Below are positions 1 through 7,801 of a stretch of 64,000 nt of DNA, piece after piece. How positions within the stretch are numbered: the first letter of the stretch is position 1; the number at the start of each line of letters is the position of its first letter. The notes below the pieces were generated by a model. That model saw only the letters and a list, made by a program, of their open reading frames with translations. It was not told the DNA's origin and searched no databases. The translations under genes were made by a program, and so were the position numbers. This stretch comes from Gordonibacter sp. 28C (GTDB lineage Bacteria; Actinomycetota; Coriobacteriia; Coriobacteriales; Eggerthellaceae), in NCBI RefSeq assembly GCF_003339845.1, contig NZ_PPTR01000006.1, positions 1 to 64,000 on the forward strand, in the 5' to 3' direction.

Positions 1-80
1 CGTATATGTGGCAACCTGGGAAGAATTGCCGGTTGTATGGACGCGACCATTATCAGCCCAAAGATCCACGGTCAAATGAG

Positions 81-127
81 AAGACGATATGAAGTAGGGG
101 CTCACAATGTTCTACTCATATCGTCTT
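81..127. terminator. Bidirectional hairpin downstream of the tiny peptide gene
   Basis: The arms at 81-97 and 112-127 pair over 16 bp with one bulged base. On the plus strand the stem runs into a short T run. It lies just past the stop of the small minus-strand gene at 141-224, so it can end that transcript. A transcript entering from the plus side could also end here. Confidence 0.55.
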
Positions 128-140
128 TTCACAACACCGT

Positions 141-224
141 TCACTTTCTCCGGTCGGTCAATCCGACGATTCCGATGACAACTGACATCAAAGCGCACAA
201 GGCGATAACCGTTTGTACATCCAT
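141..224 (-). CDS. 27-residue hydrophobic peptide, possible type I toxin or holin-like peptide
   Basis: The peptide starts MDVQTVIALC, has one hydrophobic segment (residues 5-21) and ends in the basic tail DRRK. A strong ribosome binding site (AGAGGGGGTGATC) lies directly before the ATG, and a perfect TATAAT box sits at 279-284. This layout (short leader, one membrane segment, charged tail, hairpin terminator) is what small membrane toxins and the putative holin-like toxin group look like. No antisense RNA is proven. The in-frame upstream ATG at 386 would add 54 uncharged-to-basic residues with no ribosome binding site and would span the promoter, so I reject it. It could also be a small membrane regulator; the function is inferred from architecture alone. 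Confidence 0.5.
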   Translation of the reverse strand: MDVQTVIALCALMSVVIGIVGLTDRRK

Positions 225-278
225 CGCGATCACCCCCTCTCGGGGATGCCACCCGGCAAGCGAAGCACCACATCTGCC

Positions 279-308
279 ATTATACGCGCCAAACCGACGC
301 GCAAGTAA
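279..308 (-). promoter_or_regulatory. Promoter of the tiny peptide gene
   Basis: A perfect -10 box TATAAT reads on the minus strand at 284-279. A weak -35 (TTACTT or TTTACT) lies 18-19 bp upstream at about 303-309. The predicted leader is about 48 nt and ends in the strong ribosome binding site of the 27-residue gene. Confidence 0.5.
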
Positions 309-488
309 ACTATTTTCCCAGATCAAATGCCTATTTCGGTTGGATTCCCGCAAGCTTTTTGCATGGTTTCGGCAAGACCCGTGCAAGCTTCAAGCAAGGT
401 TTCGGCAAGCTCGTTAATGGAACTTTCGGGAGAAAATACGAACGAATGGAAACGGAGTCGGCAGATGAAAAATCGGTTGTGGAAAACA

Positions 489-529
489 GGGGACGCCGCC
501 GCGTCGAAAAGCGAATGCGGCGGCGCCCC
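489..529 (-). terminator. Terminator after the glutathione peroxidase gene
   Basis: A GC-rich stem is formed by 489-502 and 517-529 (13 pairs, one bulge). On the minus strand it is followed by TGTTTTCC. It sits 37 bp past the peroxidase stop. Confidence 0.6.
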
Positions 530-565
530 TTTCTACGTGCTCGTCAACCGGCTTGCGGCGTCTCG

Positions 566-1120
566 CTATAGCAGCTCCTCCACGGCGGGAGCGACGACGT
601 CGGGCACGGACGCGGTGGGCTCGAAGCGGCGGACGACGTTGCCGTCGCGATCGACGAGGAACTTCGTGAAGTTCCATTTGACGGACGGGCTGGAGGCGAA
701 GTCGGGATCGTTCTTCGCCAGCATGCCCTCGAGCAGGGAGGCGAGCTCGTGACCTTCGTCGAAGCCCTTGAAGCCCTGCTGCTGCTCGAGGTAGGAGAAC
801 AGCGGCTCGGCGTTCTCGCCGCTCACTTCGATCTTCGCGAACTGAGGGAACGTCACGCCGAACCGAGAGGTGCAGAACGCGGCGATCTCCTCGTCGGTGC
901 CCGGCGCCTCGTGGCCGAATTGGTCGCACGGAAAGTCGAGGATGTCGAAGCCGCGGTCGTGCAGGTTGCGGTACAGCTCCTCGAGCTGGGCGTACGTGGG
1001 CGTGAAGCCGCACTCGGTGGCCGTGTTCACCACGAGCAGCACGCGCCCGCGGTAGTCGGCGAGCGAAACGTCGTTGCCCTGCTGGTCTTTGACGGTGAAA
1101 TCGTAGATGCTCGTGGCCAT
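566..1120 (-). CDS. Glutathione peroxidase family thiol peroxidase
   Basis: This 184-residue protein has the usual length of bacterial glutathione peroxidases. It reduces hydrogen peroxide and organic or lipid hydroperoxides in the cytoplasm; family members with cysteine normally use thioredoxin rather than glutathione. The family motifs are visible: the peroxidatic cysteine in NTATECGFT (C37), FPCDQFG (Q67, with a second cysteine at C65) and WNFTKF (W149). The active site is cysteine, with no in-frame TGA, so it is not a selenoprotein. The ATG at 1120 has AGAAGGG upstream; a start at 1189 lacks one and would cross a stable hairpin. It is a single-gene unit behind the cytochrome gene. A 7-bp inverted repeat at 1200-1222 may be an operator. 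Confidence 0.9.
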   Translation of the reverse strand: MATSIYDFTVKDQQGNDVSLADYRGRVLLVVNTATECGFTPTYAQLEELYRNLHDRGFDILDFPCDQFGHEAPGTDEEIAAFCTSRFGVTFPQFAKIEVSGENAEPLFSYLEQQQGFKGFDEGHELASLLEGMLAKNDPDFASSPSVKWNFTKFLVDRDGNVVRRFEPTASVPDVVAPAVEELL

Positions 1121-1143
1121 GGGACCCTTCTTTCGACAGAGGG

Positions 1144-1172
1144 GCCGGCTGCGGGATCCTCCCGCAGCCGGC
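1144..1172. terminator. Perfect 13-bp hairpin between the cytochrome and peroxidase genes
   Basis: The arms 1144-1156 and 1160-1172 are perfectly complementary with a 3-nt loop. It lies 92 bp past the cytochrome stop and 24 bp before the peroxidase ATG. No T run follows on the minus strand, so it may be a weak terminator of the flavoprotein-cytochrome transcript or a leader structure of the peroxidase. Confidence 0.45.
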
Positions 1173-1199
1173 AAGTTCTTGCTTCCCATGATACCTTTA

Positions 1200-1222
1200 A
1201 ATGTTATTTCTTTACTAACATT
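1200..1222. promoter_or_regulatory. AT-rich inverted repeat upstream of the peroxidase gene
   Basis: AATGTTA (1200-1206) and TAACATT (1216-1222) form a 7-bp inverted repeat with a 9-bp spacer, in an AT-rich island of otherwise GC-rich DNA. Position and symmetry suit an operator for a redox regulator, but no regulator gene is adjacent. The role is inferred. Confidence 0.3.
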
Positions 1223-1263
1223 TTACGAAACGGTCATGAATTCGTTACGCAAAGGTCCGCGCG

Positions 1264-1869
1264 TCACTGATGGCACGTGTGGCACTGGTAGTCGTTGGTG
1301 TGGTGACACGTGATGCAGAACTCGGGCGCCGTTTCCTGAACGGGCTCGCCGGAGTGCAGCGCATGGCAGTCGGCGCACGTCTGCTCGGCATGCCCCTCGC
1401 CCGCCGAACGGGCATGAGGGTTGACGACGGTGCCCTGCGCGTCGGTCAGCACGGTGACGTCCGCGGTTTTCGCGGCCAGCTCCTCGTAGCTGCCGTGGCA
1501 GGCGAAGCAAGCCTGTTCGTCGATGGTGGTGTCGCGCAGCCTCGTGGCGCGCTCCTTCGCCAGATCGGGCGTCGCCCCCTCGTGGGCCTTCTTCAAGCCG
1601 GCCTCGTCGGTATGGCACGTCGCGCACGCGTTCCCTCCCTTGGCGGACAGCGCCCCGTAGCAGGGAATGCCTTCGAGCGATTCGTCTTCCGCGGCATGGC
1701 AGGTCGCGCAGTCGGCGTCGGCCGTCCAGGCGAAGTCGACGGTGATGGAGGTGTCTTTCGCCAGCGGGCCCTCGAGCGTTTTCGGAGCGCAGCCCGCCCC
1801 GGCCGCCACGGCGGCGAGCAGGCAGACGGCGCACACGGCCGACGCGATGCCGGCCTTCGCGTTTCTCAT
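1264..1869 (-). CDS. Six-haem c-type cytochrome lipoprotein, electron donor to the flavoprotein reductase
   Basis: This 201-residue exported protein carries six CxxCH haem sites (CATCH, CATCH, CFACH, CADCH, CITCH, CHTCH), the last at the extreme C-terminus. An N-terminal hydrophobic signal ends at GAGC, a plausible though not ideal lipobox, so the protein is probably anchored outside the membrane. Small multihaem cytochromes of this sort pass electrons from the quinone pool to periplasmic flavoprotein reductases of the fumarate-reductase family. It follows the flavoprotein gene on the same strand with a 158-bp gap, so the two probably work as a pair. I chose the start at 1869 because it gives a clean signal peptide; the upstream in-frame ATG at 1998 adds a non-hydrophobic extension. 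Confidence 0.88.
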   Translation of the reverse strand: MRNAKAGIASAVCAVCLLAAVAAGAGCAPKTLEGPLAKDTSITVDFAWTADADCATCHAAEDESLEGIPCYGALSAKGGNACATCHTDEAGLKKAHEGATPDLAKERATRLRDTTIDEQACFACHGSYEELAAKTADVTVLTDAQGTVVNPHARSAGEGHAEQTCADCHALHSGEPVQETAPEFCITCHHTNDYQCHTCHQ

Positions 1870-2027
1870 GGTCGTATCTCCCTTGATGAGCCAGCCACAC
1901 GGCGGGGAATGGGGAGGGAGGGTATCCCCGCCGGTGGCATGGATCCGATTTCGATGCCCGGCACCGCGCGGGTGCCGGGCGAGCGGCGGCGCGAGCACCT
2001 AGAGAGGCTGCGCCGCCGGTGCTCAGG

Positions 2028-3812
2028 TTACTTGGCGTCCCACGCCGTTTCGGCCGCCGCGTTCTCGCCGGCGATGCGGCCGCACACGATGCACTCGGTC
2101 ACGTTGCCGCCGCCCTGGTACACGAACTTGAAGCACGAGGATATCTCGCCGGCCGTGTACAGGCGCGGGATGGGCTCGTTGTTCCAGTCGATGACGTGGC
2201 GCTCGCCGTCGGCCTGCAAGCCGCCCTTCGTGTTCGGGCCGCCCGCCACGAGCGGCATGGCGTAGAACGGAGGCGTGTTGATGGCCTGGAAGCCGGGGTC
2301 GGTCACTTCGCCCGTGAGCGAGTTCTTGGTGGCGCTCACGCGGCCGAACTCCTCGTCCACGCCGGTGTCCACCATCTTCTGGTACTGCTCCATGGAGGCG
2401 GCAAGCACGGCCGGATCCATGCGGCCCTTGTTCAGATCGTGCGTGTCGCGGATCTTCTGCGCCAGCTCCTCGATGGTGTCGGCCTTGATGAGCCAGCCGT
2501 TGTCGATGGCGTTCTGGTTGTCCTTGTCCCAGTCGATGATACCGAAGCCGCAGGTGGAAAGCGTGGTGTTCACCAGCGGGCCCTGCTTGCGCTTCGTTTC
2601 GTCGATGATCATGTAGGCGGGGTCGTTCGGGTACTCCAGGTCGATGATGTCCATGTGCACGGCGTTCTTGTACGAGAAGTAGCGGCTCGGATCCTTCGTG
2701 ATGAGCGTCTCGTCCATGAAGCGCTTGCCCTCGGAGTTCACCACCACGGTGCCGGCGCCGCCCACGGAGTCGGTGATGGAGCCCACGTTCATGGGGCCCA
2801 CCTTCACGTCCGGGCACGACCAGATGAGGCGCGACGCGGCCTTGCCCACCTTCGCCAGCTGGGCGCCCACCTCGCAGCCCATGCGGATGCCGTCGCCCTC
2901 GTTGGACAGCGTGCCGTAGAACGCCCAGCCCGTGATGCCCTGCCCTTCCAAGAACGCGCGGCGCATCTCCTCGTTGTACTCGTAGCCGCCGGTGGTGAGG
3001 ATGACGGCCTTGCTGGCCTTGACGCGGACGTCCTTGTCGCCCTCCGTGGCCACGACGCCGATGACGGCGCCCTCGTCGTCCACGATCAGGCTCTTGCCCG
3101 GCGTCTCGTAGGCGATCTCGATCTTGTCGGCGCGATCGGCGATGCCCGTCTTCAGGCAGTTGAAGAACGCGAGGCCGGCGGCCGTGTCCTCCTTGGGCAG
3201 GTCGAGCGTGGGATAGTCGGGGCCGGTGGCCGATTTCATGTACGTGGAGTTGTAGCTCATGTAGCCGCTCTCCTTGGCGCCCGGGAACGAGGGGAACGCC
3301 GCGCCGCCGCGCTCGATGACCTTGAAGTCGGGGTCGAGGCTCTGCATGAACTCGACGTTCTTCGGCTCGTATTCCGCGAACTTCTCCACGATGTCGTCCA
3401 CGAACAGGGGCGACTGCTCGCCCTCGGCCTTCGTGGGAAGATCGTCGCCGCTGAACATGGCCAGCAGGTACTCCTTGAGCGCCTCTTTGTCGCCGTTCGG
3501 GTCCGGCGAGTGGAAGATGCCGCCCGACATGACCGTGTTGGACAGGTGGCTGTCCTCGGCGTTCTTCTCCAGCACGAGCACCTTCGCCCCCGCGTCGGCC
3601 GCAGCGATGGCCGCGCACGCGCCCGCGCCGCCGAAGCCGACGACGACCACCTCGGCCTCTTTGTCCCACGTCTCGCCGGACGACGCCGCGGCCCCCGAAC
3701 CGCCGCTGCACCCGGCAAGGCCCAGACCCGCCGTGGCCATGGCCGCGCCCGCCGCGGCAACGCCGGCCCCCTTGAAGAAATCGCGGCGTGAAACTCCCTT
3801 TTCCTGCGTCAT
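2028..3812 (-). CDS. Tat-exported FAD-dependent reductase of the fumarate/urocanate reductase family
   Basis: The 594-residue product has a Tat signal (SRRDFFKG, residues 8-15) followed by a lipobox-like LAGC (C35), so it is exported folded and possibly lipid-anchored. An FAD-binding Rossmann motif follows (VVGFGGAG, residues 57-64), and the family C-terminal FAD segment GGGNVTECIVCGRIAGENAA is present. There is no haem domain; the six-haem cytochrome downstream would supply electrons. Members of this family reduce organic acceptors such as fumarate, urocanate, acrylates or plant and drug molecules. The acceptor cannot be read from the sequence. The ATG at 3812 has GGAGGAAGGGGAG upstream. Nearby XRE and LysR genes suggest induction by the acceptor. 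Confidence 0.87.
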   Translation of the reverse strand: MTQEKGVSRRDFFKGAGVAAAGAAMATAGLGLAGCSGGSGAAASSGETWDKEAEVVVVGFGGAGACAAIAAADAGAKVLVLEKNAEDSHLSNTVMSGGIFHSPDPNGDKEALKEYLLAMFSGDDLPTKAEGEQSPLFVDDIVEKFAEYEPKNVEFMQSLDPDFKVIERGGAAFPSFPGAKESGYMSYNSTYMKSATGPDYPTLDLPKEDTAAGLAFFNCLKTGIADRADKIEIAYETPGKSLIVDDEGAVIGVVATEGDKDVRVKASKAVILTTGGYEYNEEMRRAFLEGQGITGWAFYGTLSNEGDGIRMGCEVGAQLAKVGKAASRLIWSCPDVKVGPMNVGSITDSVGGAGTVVVNSEGKRFMDETLITKDPSRYFSYKNAVHMDIIDLEYPNDPAYMIIDETKRKQGPLVNTTLSTCGFGIIDWDKDNQNAIDNGWLIKADTIEELAQKIRDTHDLNKGRMDPAVLAASMEQYQKMVDTGVDEEFGRVSATKNSLTGEVTDPGFQAINTPPFYAMPLVAGGPNTKGGLQADGERHVIDWNNEPIPRLYTAGEISSCFKFVYQGGGNVTECIVCGRIAGENAAAETAWDAK

Positions 3813-4170
3813 ATTGCTCCCCTTCCTCCGTTTTGCCCTTCGAACAAGCGACTCCCCTTGAAACGTATCGCGTGCTCCGCAAAAGGAGTCTGCGAAACGC
3901 AGTATACGAGGGCTGACCTGCATAGATGAAATGCAAGTATCAGATGGGGCTATACGGAGAAGAGCCGATGCCAGCGTTGATGCGCAAGGCTTCATGCAGG
4001 TTGCGCATATGCGCCGTTCGCAAGCCGCGATTTGAAAAGAGGACGCGAAAGCCCGGCGGCGCAAGGCGGCGCGGGCGCGCATGCGGGGAAGTGCCGCGCA
4101 CGACAGAGAAACGCCGAAGCTCGCACCCGAAGCCGGATCGGGAAACGGGCTTCCGGTGCAGAAAGCGCGG
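3813..4170. promoter_or_regulatory. Leader and promoter region of the flavoprotein gene
   Basis: This 358-bp gap contains no gene I can support. On the minus strand TATACT (3906-3901) is a good -10 box about 89 bp before the ATG. Over the expected -35 region lies an interrupted palindrome, TGCAT (3919-3923), 7 bp, ATGCA (3931-3935), which could be the site of a LysR- or XRE-type regulator. A small hairpin, CTGCG-TTT-CGCAG on the minus strand, begins at the predicted transcript start. The rest is GC-rich with no clear structure. Confidence 0.4.
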
Positions 4171-4404
4171 CTACTCGCCGAAGAACAGGTCGGAGTCGAA
4201 GAACTCCTCGAACGTCACGCCGAGGCCCTTCACGATCTTCTCGAGGTTGATCACCGCCACGTTGCGTTTGCCGGTTTCGATCTCCCCGAAATACGAGCGC
4301 GACATGCCGATGAAGTTGGCGAAGTCCTCTTGGCTGACATCGCGTTCCGCCCGCAGCTCCTTGATGCGCAGGCCGATCTTGCTTCGAATATCGTAGTTGC
4401 CCAT
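4171..4404 (-). CDS. XRE-family helix-turn-helix regulator
   Basis: This 77-residue protein is almost entirely one XRE/Cro helix-turn-helix domain: SQEDFANFIGMSRSYFGEIE covers the recognition region, and the tail is acidic (FEEFFDSDLFFGE). Such single-domain proteins bind DNA as dimers. The ATG at 4404 is preceded by GGAGGGGACC; the ATG at 4473 has no ribosome binding site. It is divergent from the LysR gene and upstream, on the same strand, of the flavoprotein gene, so it may regulate either. The target is inferred from position only. Confidence 0.85.
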   Translation of the reverse strand: MGNYDIRSKIGLRIKELRAERDVSQEDFANFIGMSRSYFGEIETGKRNVAVINLEKIVKGLGVTFEEFFDSDLFFGE

Positions 4405-4529
4405 ACGGTCCCCTCCCGTTTCCCTCCATAATTCACCATGCCCCGCTATAAGTTGACCCGGTATAAGCGGCAATTGGTGATAGGATGTTTCCGAGGAGTT
4501 CGTGTAACCTAAGCGTTACAGGAGGGGTT
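4405..4529. promoter_or_regulatory. Divergent promoter region between the XRE and LysR genes
   Basis: Two direct repeats of TATAAG start at 4447 and 4462, a 15-bp period, flanking TTGACC (4453-4458). On the minus strand TTGCCG and TTATAG, 16 bp apart, form a candidate promoter for the XRE gene. The repeats overlap these elements and may be regulator sites. Confidence 0.35.
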
Positions 4530-5504
4530 ATGGACATCGGCGTTTTCCGCGAGTTCGCCGAGATCGTGATGCAGGGCAGCTACTCGGCCGCTGCGAAAGC
4601 GCTCAACCTTTCGCAGCCCACGCTGAGCCGCCACATCGCCGCCTTGGAAAAGGAGCTGAACGCCAAGCTGGTGGCCGACGTCCTGCCCGTGAGGCTCACG
4701 CCGGCCGGCGACGCGGTGTTCCAGGCGGCCCTGAGCATGGGCGACCTCTACACCGGCATGCAGGACGACCTGGCCGAGCTGCGCCGGGCGTCGCCCGAGC
4801 GCATCCGCTTGCACGACACGCCCGCGCTCGGGCCGCTGCTCGTTCGCCTCGTCGCCGCGGCGAACGGGACGGTGCGCGCCCATCCGCGCACCGTCGTGGA
4901 GTACGTGGCGCCTCGATCGGGGAAAACGCCGGGAGAGGCGGTGGCGGAGGGGCTCTGCGACCTGTCGTTCGTGCAGTTGGTGGAGGAAGTTTCAAGCGAA
5001 GGACAAGGCGGCGGGCAGGGCGGCGGCCCGACCTTCCAACCGCCCGAGGGCGTGCTCGCGACGGCGTTGTCCCGCTCGGAGAACCGGCTGGTATTCGGCA
5101 TGCCGTTCGGGGCCGCCAACGCCGCGGAGGCGAACCTGGCCTCGCTCAGGCACGAGACGTTCTTCTTGCTCGCGCACAAGTCGTGCGAGCCTCTCAAGGA
5201 AACGTTCGCCGCAGCCTGCCGGAACCGCGGCTTCCGGCCCATCGTCAAGATGTTCCCTTGCGCCCGCTACGAGGAGCTCTACCTGATGGACCACGGCGAC
5301 GGCGTCCATGTGCTGTCCGAAGACGACCTCTCGGCCGACGCCTCCCTCGCGCGCCGACTGGAAGAGCGCATGGCCCTCGTTCCCTTGGCGGCCTCCGACG
5401 GGCTACGGCTGCGCTGGCACGCGCTGCACCGCGACTTCGAGCCGGCCGTCGACGGCGCCTTCGCCTGCTTCCTCAAGCTGCTGGCCGAACCAAGCCTCCC
5501 CTAA
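4530..5504 (+). CDS. LysR-type transcriptional regulator
   Basis: The 324-residue protein has the standard LysR layout. The N-terminal winged helix-turn-helix includes GSYSAAAKALNLSQPTLSRH (residues about 16-35) and a linker helix, then a less conserved effector-binding domain with a glycine-rich insert (GGGQGGG). It begins at the ATG at 4530, where GGAGGGG lies at 4521-4527; the ATG at 4485 has no such site. It stands alone, divergent from the XRE gene and near the flavoprotein-cytochrome pair, and may sense the reductase substrate. The C-terminal domain gives no ligand clue. Confidence 0.85.
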   Translation: MDIGVFREFAEIVMQGSYSAAAKALNLSQPTLSRHIAALEKELNAKLVADVLPVRLTPAGDAVFQAALSMGDLYTGMQDDLAELRRASPERIRLHDTPALGPLLVRLVAAANGTVRAHPRTVVEYVAPRSGKTPGEAVAEGLCDLSFVQLVEEVSSEGQGGGQGGGPTFQPPEGVLATALSRSENRLVFGMPFGAANAAEANLASLRHETFFLLAHKSCEPLKETFAAACRNRGFRPIVKMFPCARYEELYLMDHGDGVHVLSEDDLSADASLARRLEERMALVPLAASDGLRLRWHALHRDFEPAVDGAFACFLKLLAEPSLP

Positions 5505-6277
5505 CGTAGAGCGACGACCGCCGGCTCCTTCGGCGCGGTGCGCCGGTAACGCACCGCGGGATGGCCCAGCACCAGCGTCGCAACCGCCTTCTGCCCCCGT
5601 GAGAGCCCCAGTTCCCGGCGCAGCGCCCTAGAATGGTTGACCGCCATGGCGAAGAACCCGCTGTAGAGCACGCCCAGCCCGTGCGCCTGCGCCATGAGCT
5701 CCATGTTGGATGCGGCGAGAGCGGCGTTCACCTTGTCTTTCGACACGACCACGATCGCAACCGGAGCCTTCTTGAAGAAGAAATGCTCGTCGATCTCCGT
5801 GCGCCGCGCCGTCTCGTCCACGAGGCGCACGAAAGGCATGAGGCGGCGGAACAGGCGCACCGCCAAAGCCTCGCACCGCTCCAAACGCTCGCGCACCACC
5901 ACGTAAGATACGTCCTGCGCGTTCTTCCCGGTGGGCGTGAGGCGCCCGGCCTCGATGACGCGGGCAACCGCCTTCTCCGAAACGGGACGATCGGCGAAGC
6001 GCCGCACGCTGCGCCGCTCGCCGATGGCCGCGAGCAAGCGGTCGGGGTCGAGCGTCGCCGGCTGGCCGACGGGGCGCGGTTCCTCGTCGAAGCCGCTGAT
6101 GGAAACGGCGGCCTGCGGGCATATCGCCACGCAATGCGCGCACATGATGCAGTCCTGCGCGAGCACGGCCGCCGTCTTGCCGTTCAGGACGATGTTGCCG
6201 GCGGGGCAGTCGTCCCGGCACAGGCCGCAACCGATGCAACGTGCGGCGTCTATCGCGATCTCGTGGTGGTGCAGCAT
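5501..6277 (-). CDS. Ferredoxin-nitroreductase fusion protein
   Basis: Residues 10-55 hold two [4Fe-4S] motifs, CIGCGLCRDDC (C14, C17, C20, C24) and CIMCAHCVAIC (C43, C46, C49, C53). Residues about 85-255 are an FMN nitroreductase-family domain (GERRSVRRFADRPV, then TPTGKNAQD). The fusion brings electrons from ferredoxin straight to the flavin, as in other anaerobe nitroreductases that reduce nitro groups or activated double bonds. The product is cytoplasmic and 258 residues long. The ATG at 6277 has AAGGAG upstream. It lies 68 bp behind the flavodoxin-ferredoxin gene, probably in one transcript. The stop overlaps the end of the convergent LysR gene by 4 bp. Confidence 0.87.
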   Translation of the reverse strand: MLHHHEIAIDAARCIGCGLCRDDCPAGNIVLNGKTAAVLAQDCIMCAHCVAICPQAAVSISGFDEEPRPVGQPATLDPDRLLAAIGERRSVRRFADRPVSEKAVARVIEAGRLTPTGKNAQDVSYVVVRERLERCEALAVRLFRRLMPFVRLVDETARRTEIDEHFFFKKAPVAIVVVSKDKVNAALAASNMELMAQAHGLGVLYSGFFAMAVNHSRALRRELGLSRGQKAVATLVLGHPAVRYRRTAPKEPAVVALR

Positions 6278-6345
6278 GGGAGGCTCCTTCGCGGGTCCAG
6301 GTAACGGAAGCGCCGAGCGGGCGACTCCTCGGCGGTCAGGGGCGG

Positions 6346-7149
6346 TCAGGCGCCGGTCACGTCCTCGAGGCAGTAACGGCGGCGCGCCTTCGTCTTCTCG
6401 CCGTACTCGATGGCCCGCGTCGGGCAGCCGCCGATGCAGGCCATGCAATGCGTGCAAGCGCCCTGCCAAACCGGGTGACCGCCCACAAGCGCGATGTTGC
6501 CCAAGGGACAGCGCCGCGCGCATGCGCCGCAGGACGTGCACGCGTCCGTCGCCGCGAACGCCTTGTCATGCACGAGCGCGGGGTAGAACAGCGCGTTGAC
6601 CGGGCCGCTGCGCAGCCTGGCCTTGAAATCGACCGGCGGTTCGGGAAGCGGGGCGTCGTCGGCGATGAGGGCGGCCGCCTTTTCAATCTGCGGGCCGGCG
6701 CCTGCCATGAGGGCTTCGCACGTCGCCGCGTCGGGCGTTTCGTACAGGGCGACGTAGTTGTCGGGCATGATCACCGGAGCCAACCCCCGGAATCGCAAGC
6801 CCCTCTTCACGCAGAGGCGCTTCGCGTAGGCCGCCGCGTTGCCGACGCTGCCGCCGCAGGTCAGCACGAAATACGCGTCGCGGTTTCCCTCGAAACGCGT
6901 CGCGTCGATCCAACGGGCCACCACGCGGGGCATGCGCCACGCGTACGTCGGCGTCACGAACACCAGCGGCCGGTGCGACGAGACCGCGGGCGCGGCGCCC
7001 TCCCTCGAGGCGCCTCCGTCCAAGGTGCCTCCATCAGAAGCACCTCCCTTCAAGGCGGCGTTGATGGAAACCAGCTCGTCGTCGAGCTTTTCCGCAAGCC
7101 GCCGCGCCGCCCACCGGCTGTTGCCCGTGCCGCTGAAATACAAAATCAT
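6346..7149 (-). CDS. Flavodoxin-ferredoxin protein (EFR1-type)
   Basis: The N-terminus carries a flavodoxin FMN loop (FSGTGNSRWAA, residues 5-15). The C-terminus carries two [4Fe-4S] motifs: C204, C207, C210, C214 and C232, C235, C238, C242. The 267-residue architecture matches the EFR1 group of flavodoxin/ferredoxin hybrids, which move electrons between FMN and iron-sulfur centres in the cytoplasm. Residues 35-53 are a Gly/Ala/Ser-rich insert coded by near-repeats, a local expansion. The ATG at 7149 has GGGAG upstream. It is divergent from a TetR gene across a palindrome, and the ferredoxin-nitroreductase follows, so the pair is probably TetR-controlled. Confidence 0.85.
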   Translation of the reverse strand: MILYFSGTGNSRWAARRLAEKLDDELVSINAALKGGASDGGTLDGGASREGAAPAVSSHRPLVFVTPTYAWRMPRVVARWIDATRFEGNRDAYFVLTCGGSVGNAAAYAKRLCVKRGLRFRGLAPVIMPDNYVALYETPDAATCEALMAGAGPQIEKAAALIADDAPLPEPPVDFKARLRSGPVNALFYPALVHDKAFAATDACTSCGACARRCPLGNIALVGGHPVWQGACTHCMACIGGCPTRAIEYGEKTKARRRYCLEDVTGA

Positions 7150-7183
7150 GGTGCGTCTCCCGGTTCGGTGGTAAGATTCGATG

Positions 7184-7200
7184 TGATACATTTTGTATCA
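7184..7200. promoter_or_regulatory. TetR-type operator candidate, TGATACA-TTT-TGTATCA
   Basis: A perfect 7-bp inverted repeat with a 3-bp spacer lies midway between the divergent flavodoxin-ferredoxin and TetR genes. Its size and position fit an operator by which the TetR protein represses both directions. Confidence 0.6.
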
Positions 7201-7254
7201 GGTTGTGCTTCGCCGTCAATCCGCCACCAGAGACAAAACGGGGTGATCTGTCTC

Positions 7255-7773
7255 ATGGACAAAAGAAAGCAAGCGAACCAGCGCGTGAAGGACCAGCTGC
7301 TGGGTGCGCTCATCGAATATGCCGGCCGGAAAGACTGGTCGAAAGTGACCGTCACGGAGCTGGTAGAGCAGGCCGGCGTCGCCCGCGCGTCGTTCTACCG
7401 CAACTTCGCCTCCGTGGAGGAGCTTGTCGATTACGGCATCCGGCAAGTCACCCAGCGCTATCACGAGGGCATGCCGGACGGGGACGTCAACAGCCGCGAG
7501 CGCCTTGAGTTCAAGTTCCGCTTCTACCAAGAGCACGCCGACCTTGTGCTGGCCTTCCACCGCGCCAAGGCGTCCACGTCGCTGCTCGACCTCATCACCG
7601 ACTGCGAAATCGATGCCTGGGGCGACATGCCCATGAGCTCGCTCGCGCGCTACGAGCTGTACTTCTACGCGGGCGCGTTCTACAACGTGCTGCTCTGCTG
7701 GCTGGAAAGCGGCATGAAGGAGCCTCCGGAAACGATGGCCGCCGAGTTCGCGCGCATGATGGGCGGACCGTAA
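7255..7773 (+). CDS. TetR/AcrR-family transcriptional regulator
   Basis: The 172-residue protein has a TetR helix-turn-helix (VTVTELVEQAGVARASFYRNF, residues about 32-52) and an all-helical ligand domain like the C-terminal TetR_C groups of Firmicutes and Actinobacteria. It starts at ATG 7255 behind GGGGTGATC. It is divergent from the electron-transfer pair and faces the adhesin gene end-on. It probably represses its own gene and the redox genes through the palindrome at 7184-7200. The inducer is unknown. Confidence 0.85.
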   Translation: MDKRKQANQRVKDQLLGALIEYAGRKDWSKVTVTELVEQAGVARASFYRNFASVEELVDYGIRQVTQRYHEGMPDGDVNSRERLEFKFRFYQEHADLVLAFHRAKASTSLLDLITDCEIDAWGDMPMSSLARYELYFYAGAFYNVLLCWLESGMKEPPETMAAEFARMMGGP

Positions 7774-7801
7774 AAGCTTTTTGGAGGCCCTGGGCGAGTA
7801 A

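Noticed and set aside
566-1120. Possible selenocysteine-containing peroxidase
   Set aside because: The peroxidatic position is a normal cysteine codon, so no selenocysteine insertion is needed.
1223-1900. Alternative minus-strand frame beside the cytochrome
   Set aside because: It is another frame of the same DNA without CxxCH motifs; the cytochrome frame has six.
2019-3791. 590-residue plus-strand open frame opposite the flavoprotein
   Set aside because: It is the antisense shadow of a GC-rich gene with clear FAD and Tat motifs; the opposite product has no recognisable domain.
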